Shown here: positions 7,034 to 12,368 of the stretch, in pieces
How positions within the stretch are numbered: the stretch's first letter is position 1
Layout: each line of letters opens with the position of its first letter
DNA from: Litorivivens sp047622145
GTDB taxonomy: Bacteria > Pseudomonadota > Gammaproteobacteria > Pseudomonadales > Spongiibacteraceae
NCBI GenBank assembly: GCA_047622145.1
Contig: JBLHMO010000097.1
Location: 1 to 12,368 of the forward strand
Direction: 5' to 3'
Length of the DNA stretch: 12,368 nucleotides
Notes under the pieces: model-generated
Database searches by the model: none
What the model saw: the letters and a program-made list of their open reading frames with translations, nothing else
What the model was told of the DNA's origin: nothing
Position numbers and translations under genes: made by a program

Positions 7034-8506
7034 ATGTCTGGCGGTAACTTGAATTTGCTCAATGTGAAGCAGCCGAACGTTCGGTTGTTACATCTATCGT
7101 GGTTTGCATTTTTTCTAACCTTTCTGGTGTGGTTTAGTCACGCACCTCTGCTGGCTACCATAAAGGAAGCCTTTGACCTGAGTAGCCAGCAGGTCAAAGC
7201 ACTGATGATTCTGAACGTCGCACTTACCATTCCGGCTCGTATTATCGTCGGAATGCTGGTCGACCGTTTTGGCCCCCGCATTATTTTCAGCCTACTCTTG
7301 GTTATTGGTGGCGGGCTGTGTCTTGGTTTTGCTTCCGCCGATTCCTACGAAACCATTGCACTCATGCGCTTTCTGATGGGCTTTATCGGGGCCGGATTTG
7401 TTATCGGCATTCGCCTTGTGGGTGAATGGTTTCCGGCCCGACAGGTGGGGCTGGCTGAAGGCGTTTACGGCGGCTGGGGCAACTTTGGTTCCGCTGCCGC
7501 CGCCATGACGCTGCCTTCATTGGCCTTGTTCTACGGTGGAGACGATGGCTGGCGGTATGCCATCGCAACAACCGGGGTGATGACGATTCTCTACGGATTT
7601 TTCTTTTACGCGCGGGCACGCAATACGCCAAAGGGCTCGACCTACTTCAAGCCAAAAAAAAATGGCGGTCTGGAAGTCACAAGCAAGAATGATCTCTACT
7701 TTTACATTGCGATGTGCTTGCCTATGTATGCGGCTCTCGCAACGCTCACGTGGAAATTGTCGCCTGCTAATTTGGGTTTGTTGACCGACAATGCCTGCCT
7801 GGCAACGTATATTGTCTTGTGTGTTGTTGGGGTGGTTCAGATAAGTCAGATCGTCCGGGTCAATTTGCATCTATTTTCGAATGAGCTGGTGCCAGACTTT
7901 AAGCGCTATAAATTTAAGCAAGTTGCAATTCTTGATTTGGCCTACTTTGTGACTTTCGGCTCGGAGCTAGCGGTTGTGTCTATGCTGCCACTTTTCTTTA
8001 TGGAAACCTTCGAACTCAATGCGGTAACGGCGGGTTTGTTGGCATCGGGTTTTGCTTTTATGAATCTGGTGGCGCGCCCTAGCGGCGGCTTCTTTTCGGA
8101 CAAATTCGGTCGCCGTAAGTCGCTGTCGATATTGATAGCCGGTTTGGCTGTGGGTTATATGATGCTGAGTCAAATTGATTCGGGCTGGCCGATTGCCTTG
8201 GCAGTGCTGGCGACCATGGCCTGCTCGTTCTTTGTGCAGGCGGGTGAGGGTGCGGTGTTCGCGATTGTGCCATTGGTCAAGCGCAGTATGACAGGGCAAA
8301 TTGCCGGCATGGCAGGGGCCTATGGCAACGTGGGTGCGGTGATCTATTTAACGGCCCTGTCCTTCGTTGATGCCTCGTCTTTCTTTATGCTGATTGCAGG
8401 CTCTGCCGCGCTGGTATTTATAGCGGTTCAGTTTCTGGAGGAGCCGCATGGCCACATGGCGGAAATCAATGAGGACGGTTCTGTGGAATTGATTGAGGTA
8501 TCCTGA
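7034..8506 (+). CDS. nasA: NarK/NasA-family nitrate transporter (MFS)
   Basis: This inner-membrane protein of the nitrate/nitrite porter branch of the major facilitator superfamily most likely imports nitrate for assimilation. The 490-residue product has about 12 hydrophobic helices. Helix 2 carries R69 and runs into the MFS loop DRFGPR (77-82). Helix 8 carries R348, followed by SGGFFSDKFGRR (350-361). R69 and R348 sit where the paired substrate-binding arginines of NarK proteins are found. The glycine-rich nitrate signatures are at about 142-152 (EGVYGGWGNFG) and 427-434 (AGAYGNVG). The frame extends upstream to 6827, but the TGGAG ribosome site, the sigma-54 start site near 7001 and the family N-terminus (LNVKQPNVRLLHLSWFAFF) all favour 7034. 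The gene symbol follows the Pseudomonas locus; other genera use nasA for the reductase. Nitrite transport or nitrate/nitrite exchange cannot be excluded. Confidence 0.9.
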   Translation: MSGGNLNLLNVKQPNVRLLHLSWFAFFLTFLVWFSHAPLLATIKEAFDLSSQQVKALMILNVALTIPARIIVGMLVDRFGPRIIFSLLLVIGGGLCLGFASADSYETIALMRFLMGFIGAGFVIGIRLVGEWFPARQVGLAEGVYGGWGNFGSAAAAMTLPSLALFYGGDDGWRYAIATTGVMTILYGFFFYARARNTPKGSTYFKPKKNGGLEVTSKNDLYFYIAMCLPMYAALATLTWKLSPANLGLLTDNACLATYIVLCVVGVVQISQIVRVNLHLFSNELVPDFKRYKFKQVAILDLAYFVTFGSELAVVSMLPLFFMETFELNAVTAGLLASGFAFMNLVARPSGGFFSDKFGRRKSLSILIAGLAVGYMMLSQIDSGWPIALAVLATMACSFFVQAGEGAVFAIVPLVKRSMTGQIAGMAGAYGNVGAVIYLTALSFVDASSFFMLIAGSAALVFIAVQFLEEPHGHMAEINEDGSVELIEVS

Positions 8507-8514
8507 GGCTAAAT

Positions 8515-8537
8515 TCATCGGACTCGTCCAATGAGTC
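8515..8537 (+). other. Alternative small hairpins in the transporter-kinase gap
   Basis: Two stems compete for the same bases. GACTC/GAGTC (8521-8525 and 8533-8537) is followed by TTT. TCAT-c-GGAC/GTCC-a-ATGA (8515-8523 and 8526-8534) has one mismatch and a two-base loop that would have to open. They lie nine bases after the transporter stop and could attenuate read-through into the kinase gene. Stems this short could be chance. Confidence 0.25.
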
Positions 8538-8597
8538 TTTCCTACCAAGCCGGTGTCACTATGCAGGCGCGCAGGCTTTACGATTTGAGAATGTGCA

Positions 8598-10328
8598 ATG
8601 CACCTTGACGGTCACATAAATTTCACTTTGGGGCAGGCAACTTACGCAGGCGTCAAACCCGACAATGAAGACAGTATTGGCATTAGGATTCCCGAAGGCC
8701 ATCTGTTGACCACCAAGGGCGCCGTCGCGATTATCGCAGACGGCGTTTCTGCCGCTGAAGCGGGTAAGGAAGCGAGCGATACCTGCGTTACGTCGTTTCT
8801 CGCTGACTATTTTTCAACGCCAGAATCTTGGACTGTCAAGAAATCTACGCAGCAAGTACTTAACGCCCTAAACCGATGGCTGTATGGTCAGGGGCAGCGA
8901 TTTTTACAGGCCGAAAAAGGCTATGTATGTACCCTCAGTCTGGTCATCTTTAAAAGCCGGACGGCGCACGTTTTTCATGTTGGCGATACCCGAGTGTACC
9001 GCTATCGACGCGGTGATTTAGATCAGTTGACGCGCGACCATGCCACGCTTATCAATAAAGACCAGTCCTATCTTACGCGCGCGATGGGGCTGGATGTGTG
9101 GCTAGACGTCGACTACAAGGCGGTCGACGTCGAGGTGGGTGACATATTCTTACTGACGTCGGACGGTGTTCACGATTTTCTATCGCGGCAGGAGATTCGC
9201 AATCGACTGGGTAACCTCAGTGATTCACCCGAAGAAGATTGCTGCGCGATGATTGCCAGTGCACTGGAACATCAGAGTCACGACAATCTCAGTGCGCAGA
9301 TAATTAGGATTGACCACCTGCCGTCTGAACAAGCAGACGATGCCTTCATACGCTTAACTCAACTCCCGTTCCCGCCTGCATTGAGCGAAGGGGTGCTGGT
9401 AGATGGCTACCGTATAGAAAAGGAGTTGCATGCGAGTTCGCGTAGCCAGCTGTACTTGGTATCTGACACGCAAAATAAAGATCAGCAGCACTACGTGATG
9501 AAAACACCCTCGGTGAATTTTGCTGAAGATCCAGCGTATATCGAGCGATTTATCATGGAGAGCTGGATCGGGCGCCGCATCGACTCACCGCACGTTGTCA
9601 GGGTGCTGGACGATGATCGTGACAAAAGTTGTTTGTACTACATTGCAGAGTTTGTGCAGGGGGAAACGCTGGGGGAGTGGATGAGGCGCCATCCGAAACC
9701 TAACCTTCACAGCGTCATTGATGTTGTAGAGCAAATAGTACGCGGGCTGCGTGCCTTGCATCGCCACGAAACCTGGCATCAAGATGTTAAACCCGCGAAT
9801 ATCATGATAGACGAAGACCAGCAGGTAACACTGGTAGATTTTGGCTCGTGCTTTGTGAGTGGTATTGCGGAAATCAACACGTCTATTGAGCGCGACGTGA
9901 TTTTGGGTACCGCACAGTATTCTGCACCTGAGCAAATCCTTGGGCGGCCGATCAATGCGTCTGCTGACCAGTACTCGCTGGCGATAGTGATATTTGAAAT
10001 GTTGACCGGAAAGCCACCCTTTGAAGGTGGCTTAGAGCAGGCTAACAGTATTGCAGCGTATTCGCGCTTAAGTTACGTACCAAGCTACCACTACAATCCA
10101 CTGGTGCCGGTGTGGATGGATGCCGCCATTAAAAAGGCGTTGAATTTTAGCCCTGAGCTGCGCTATCAGGACGTGTCTGAATTTATCCACGATTTACAAA
10201 ACCCCAACACCGATTTTTCTCGTCAGGCCAGCTTGCCTTTGGCTCAACGTAATTCATTGCGCTTTTGGCAAATCGTTGCTGCTTTGCTCGTAGTTACGCA
10301 ATTTATCACGCTGGCAATGCTTTTTTGA
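8598..10328 (+). CDS. Bifunctional PP2C phosphatase-Ser/Thr kinase, membrane-anchored
   Basis: The 576-residue product fuses two opposing signalling enzymes. Residues about 1-240 form a PP2C phosphatase with its metal-binding set: DNED (22-25), ADGV (47-50), GDTRVY (129-134), TSDG (187-190) and HDN (228-230). Residues about 268-535 form a Hanks-type kinase: K302, E321, HQDVKPAN (394-401, with Gln for the usual Arg of HRD), DFG (414-416), APE (443-445) and D457. The glycine-rich loop is degenerate (ELHASSRSQ in place of GxGxxG). Residues about 557-575 form one C-terminal helix, which would leave both domains in the cytoplasm. The gene follows the transporter by 91 bases with no promoter I can see, so it is probably cotranscribed from the sigma-54 promoter. 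The ribosome site is weak (TTGAGA). The fusion resembles PA1782, beside nirBD and nasA in Pseudomonas aeruginosa. The substrate is unknown; the transporter, NirB or a regulator are inferred candidates. Confidence 0.93.
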   Translation: MHLDGHINFTLGQATYAGVKPDNEDSIGIRIPEGHLLTTKGAVAIIADGVSAAEAGKEASDTCVTSFLADYFSTPESWTVKKSTQQVLNALNRWLYGQGQRFLQAEKGYVCTLSLVIFKSRTAHVFHVGDTRVYRYRRGDLDQLTRDHATLINKDQSYLTRAMGLDVWLDVDYKAVDVEVGDIFLLTSDGVHDFLSRQEIRNRLGNLSDSPEEDCCAMIASALEHQSHDNLSAQIIRIDHLPSEQADDAFIRLTQLPFPPALSEGVLVDGYRIEKELHASSRSQLYLVSDTQNKDQQHYVMKTPSVNFAEDPAYIERFIMESWIGRRIDSPHVVRVLDDDRDKSCLYYIAEFVQGETLGEWMRRHPKPNLHSVIDVVEQIVRGLRALHRHETWHQDVKPANIMIDEDQQVTLVDFGSCFVSGIAEINTSIERDVILGTAQYSAPEQILGRPINASADQYSLAIVIFEMLTGKPPFEGGLEQANSIAAYSRLSYVPSYHYNPLVPVWMDAAIKKALNFSPELRYQDVSEFIHDLQNPNTDFSRQASLPLAQRNSLRFWQIVAALLVVTQFITLAMLF

Positions 10329-10338
10329 AATCAACGCG

Positions 10339-10366
10339 GTGGTGCGCCGCGCGTATCATGCACCAC
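10339..10366. promoter_or_regulatory. Inverted repeat with NtrC-like half-sites upstream of the porin gene
   Basis: GTGGTGC (10339-10345) and GCACCAC (10360-10366) form a perfect 7-bp inverted repeat with a 14-base spacer. Each arm carries a TGGTGC/GCACCA half-site like those in NtrC dyads, and the right one reads TGCACCACAATG. They lie about 170-200 bases upstream of the predicted porin start site, a plausible enhancer position. The spacing differs from a single canonical dyad, so these would be two half-occupied sites, or simply a hairpin at the 3' end of the kinase transcript, which ends at 10328. Confidence 0.4.
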
Positions 10367-10511
10367 AATGAGATGGCTGTATTCCCTTACGTCGCTTCGG
10401 AGCGGGACGCTCGAAAGATGGCTGTTCTCGATTGGCGCATAAGTTGTGTATCTCCTTCTAGTTTTTTCTGATTTTCTAATAAAATCCCGCTGTAATCGAA
10501 AATTCCATTTG

Positions 10512-10527
10512 TGGCACGTGAGTTGCT
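10512..10527 (+). promoter_or_regulatory. Sigma-54 promoter of the porin gene
   Basis: TGGCACGTGAGTTGCT matches the full TGGCACG-N4-TTGCW consensus, with GG (10513-10514) and GC (10525-10526) exactly ten bases apart. The predicted transcription start is near 10538, giving a leader of about 46 bases before the ATG at 10584. It has the best consensus match of the three such promoters in this window and places the porin under the same sigma factor as nirBD and the transporter. Confidence 0.87.
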
Positions 10528-10583
10528 CCATACAGCTTGGGAATACTTACACTGACTTTTACAAACTTTCATTGGGGGCGATT

Positions 10584-11801
10584 ATGGCTAGATTGGATTC
10601 AGTAAAGTGTGCTCTGGCCGTGCTTGGAACCTCGGTAGTGGCGATGCCGGCACTATCCAATAGCCTGGCTGAGGTACTTGATAGTGGTAACACATTCAGC
10701 GATTTTCGCTTGAGATACGAAAATGTCGAGCAAGATAATGTTCTTAAAGATGCTTCTGCAATGACCCTGCGCAGTCGACTGGGCTATACCACCGGACAGG
10801 GAAAGGGACATTTATCAGGCTTTAGTGCGACAGTTGAGTTCGAAGACGTTCGCGTGGTGGGCGGCCAAGACAGTTTCTCTGTGCCGCCAGCAGGATTCAA
10901 GTCGGGCCGCTATTCTGCCATTGCAGACTCAGAGGTAACAGAACTTGATCAAGGCTTTGTGCGGTACCAAAATTCGATAGTGACCGCTAAAGTAGGTCGC
11001 CAGGTGATTGCCTATGATGGTCATCGTTTTGTTGGCCATGTGGGTTGGCGTCAGGACAGGCAGACTTTTGATTCGATGCGCCTCGGCATGGTGCCCGTAG
11101 AAAACGTCATCATGAGTTATAGCTATATTGATCAACGCAATCGCATATTTGCCGATGCGGCAGACCAAGATGTAAAAGATCACTTGCTCAACACCTCGAT
11201 AGCAACGCCAGCTGGCAAGATTGTGGCGTACGCCTACCTGCTTGAACTGGGCATCAAGATGGAAAATTTGCTGGATACTTACGGTGTAAGTTTGACCGGC
11301 TCCGCCGACTTTGGGTCTGCCACCGTGTTGTATGCATTGGCGTATGCTGACCAGAAATTCACGATGGGGACTTTCGAAAAGGATGCAGAGTATATGCTTG
11401 CTGAAGGCGGGTTAGCCGTCGCAGGGCTAACAGCGAAGCTGACGTATGAATCGCTGGGTTCTGACAATGGCGCTTACGGATTTTCCACGCCTCTCGCGAC
11501 CTTACATAAATTCAACGGATGGGCTGATGTTTTTCTGAATACCCCGGCGGTGGGCCTCGTGGACACTTACGCAACGCTGAGTGGGCCGCTGGTGGGCGGT
11601 AGCTTGAGTATTATGTATCACAAGTTTGTAGCGGATGAAAAGACGGCCACTCGTGATGAACTCGGAAGCGAGCTTGATATTTCGTATGCCAAAAAGTTCG
11701 GCAAGAACTACAGTGCAGGTATCAAGTATGCGTCTTTTTCTGCTGCAGACCTTGTTGTAGATGCCGACAAGATGTGGGTATGGGTTGGAGTGAGCTTTTA
11801 A
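10584..11801 (+). CDS. Outer-membrane porin-like beta-barrel (alginate-export-like)
   Basis: The 405-residue product has a signal peptide (about residues 1-29, with small residues at ALSNSLA before the mature start) and alternating short amphipathic strands typical of an outer-membrane barrel. It ends in Phe (WVWVGVSF), the usual signal for barrel insertion. Internal blocks DFRLRYENVEQ, LRSRLGY, KVGRQVIAYDGHRFVG and WRQDRQTFDSMRLG resemble marine gammaproteobacterial porins often annotated as alginate-export family. That name is a fold-level label and does not imply alginate transport. The frame opens at 10446, but the signal peptide, GGGGGCG before 10584 and the sigma-54 start near 10538 fix this start. 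The promoter suggests uptake of a nitrogen source such as nitrate; the actual solute is inferred and unproven. Confidence 0.8.
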   Translation: MARLDSVKCALAVLGTSVVAMPALSNSLAEVLDSGNTFSDFRLRYENVEQDNVLKDASAMTLRSRLGYTTGQGKGHLSGFSATVEFEDVRVVGGQDSFSVPPAGFKSGRYSAIADSEVTELDQGFVRYQNSIVTAKVGRQVIAYDGHRFVGHVGWRQDRQTFDSMRLGMVPVENVIMSYSYIDQRNRIFADAADQDVKDHLLNTSIATPAGKIVAYAYLLELGIKMENLLDTYGVSLTGSADFGSATVLYALAYADQKFTMGTFEKDAEYMLAEGGLAVAGLTAKLTYESLGSDNGAYGFSTPLATLHKFNGWADVFLNTPAVGLVDTYATLSGPLVGGSLSIMYHKFVADEKTATRDELGSELDISYAKKFGKNYSAGIKYASFSAADLVVDADKMWVWVGVSF

Positions 11802-11841
11802 AGCTGAGCTATCGGGCACTTCAGTGCACGGCAGCTCGGCT
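11802..11841 (+). terminator. Long imperfect stem-loop after the porin gene
   Basis: AGCTGAGCT (11802-11810) pairs with AGCTCGGCT (11833-11841) with one mismatch. An inner stem, CG-g-GCACT (11813-11820) with AGTGC-a-CG (11823-11830), closes on a two-base loop. It begins directly after the porin stop codon. No T-run follows, so it may stabilise the mRNA or act with Rho instead of working as a classical intrinsic terminator. Confidence 0.5.
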
Positions 11842-11955
11842 AGCGGTCTACTGCGGGCCTTATTAGCGGTGATAAAAACCTTCGAGCGCCTTTTGGCATC
11901 AGAGGATGAGGTGGCGAACCATCAGTAGAGTATTGAGGGGCCGGAAGTTCGGAAG

Positions 11956-12159
11956 CTATTCCAGGAAGGGCATCAAAAAGTTTTGATCAGTCATGGTGAT
12001 GACTAAGCCTCCTACCAGGAATACTCCAACAACAACATCCTTCACTAGGCCGATACCTACGTCGAATGCACCGCCACTAATAAGGAGTGGCAGTATAAAA
12101 AAGAACGACACAGTGGCAAAAATAAACAGTATGTAAATTCCACTGGAATCCGAAAACAT
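11956..12159 (-). CDS. Small two-helix membrane protein, unknown function
   Basis: The 67-residue product has two hydrophobic helices, about residues 7-30 (starting GIYILFIFATVSFFFILPLL) and about 38-57 (VVVGVFLVGGLVITM), joined by a short loop, and ends NFLMPFLE. The frame stays open 49 codons further upstream. The start at 12159 is chosen because GGGAGG lies a few bases before it and the helical protein starts cleanly there; the upstream translation is basic and featureless. I do not recognise a family. It stands alone, convergent with the porin gene, with its own promoter-like sequence upstream. The strong ribosome site and coherent helix pattern argue that it is a real gene. Confidence 0.65.
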   Translation of the reverse strand: MFSDSSGIYILFIFATVSFFFILPLLISGGAFDVGIGLVKDVVVGVFLVGGLVITMTDQNFLMPFLE

Positions 12160-12195
12160 AATAACCTCCCGTCGTTCTTTTTTAAAAAAATGTTT

Positions 12196-12224
12196 TCTAT
12201 AATTTTCAAGAAAACAGTTCTTAA
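12196..12224 (-). promoter_or_regulatory. Possible sigma-70 promoter of the small membrane protein gene
   Basis: On the minus strand TTAAGA (12219-12224) and TATAGA (12196-12201) are 17 bases apart, each matching four of six consensus bases. The start site would be near 12189, 30 bases before the ATG. The area is very A/T-rich, so other pairings (TTGAAA with TTTAAA) are equally possible. Confidence 0.35.
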
Positions 12225-12236
12225 GTGAATAAAAAT

Positions 12237-12256
12237 GGTCACACATATGTGCGACC
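12237..12256. promoter_or_regulatory. 20-bp palindrome, possible operator
   Basis: GGTCACACATATGTGCGACC is a perfect inverted repeat except for one mismatched pair (A at 12241 against C at 12252), with core CACATATGTG. It lies about 12 bases upstream of the -35-like element and about 78 bases upstream of the small membrane protein start. Symmetry and position suggest a dimeric regulator. The protein is unknown, and the flanking bases do not match CRP or FNR well. Confidence 0.45.
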
Positions 12257-12368
12257 GACAAGCTAGAGAGCCTATTGCTAGGCACCTGGATGGTACTGCG
12301 CGCCAATATTGCCGGCGTAATGCTAAAAACATCGGTACTCTAAATCGCTTAGATCCTAAATTTCAGTC

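Noticed and set aside
10371..10425. Direct repeat AGATGGCTGT at 10371-10380 and 10416-10425, with a small GAGCG/CGCTC hairpin between
   Set aside because: Two copies of a 10-base word 45 bases apart in a spacer are suggestive but could be chance, and no family or role can be assigned.
12192..12215. GTTTTC/GAAAAC inverted repeat before the small membrane protein gene
   Set aside because: Six A/T-rich base pairs in a very A/T-rich stretch; chance is a sufficient explanation.

Overview
The window looks like chromosomal DNA of a marine or aquatic gammaproteobacterium. The soluble pyrophosphatase closely resembles the enterobacterial and pseudomonad type. The order nirD-nirB-nitrate transporter-kinase resembles the nitrate assimilation locus I recall from Pseudomonas aeruginosa (PA1780-PA1783). 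The small cold-shock protein and the porin also fit. I cannot name a genus from sequence alone.

Layout. Bases 1-200 are the 3' end of a DUF3604-type gene, which converges with the soluble inorganic pyrophosphatase gene ppa (265-813, minus); a bidirectional terminator lies between them. Divergent from ppa is a heavily decayed membrane-bound ion-pumping pyrophosphatase gene, hppA (1086-2898, plus). It carries four in-frame stops, four frame changes and an internal deletion that removed catalytic motifs. An apparently empty stretch follows, then a cold-shock-domain gene (3317-3523, plus) that converges on nirBD.

The core of the window (3678-11801) is a nitrogen-assimilation block. nirBD (minus) encodes assimilatory NADH-nitrite reductase. 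Divergent from it are a NarK/NasA-type nitrate transporter (7034-8506) and a fused PP2C phosphatase-Ser/Thr kinase with a C-terminal membrane anchor (8598-10328). An outer-membrane porin-like gene follows (10584-11801). Three well-matched sigma-54 (-24/-12) promoters lie in this block: before nirB (minus, 6705-6721), before the transporter (plus, 6974-6990) and before the porin (plus, 10512-10527). Overlapping NtrC-like dyads (6818-6847) lie between the two divergent promoters, and NtrC-like half-sites lie upstream of the porin promoter. The simplest reading is one nitrogen-limitation regulon: the porin may admit a nitrogen source across the outer membrane, the transporter carries nitrate across the inner membrane, and NirBD reduces nitrite to ammonium. 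The kinase/phosphatase may tune the pathway. No assimilatory nitrate reductase gene is present in the window, so it must be elsewhere if the pathway is complete.

The right end holds a small two-helix membrane protein gene (11956-12159, minus) with its own promoter-like sequence and a 20-bp palindrome upstream. No tRNA, rRNA, CRISPR array or insertion sequence was seen.
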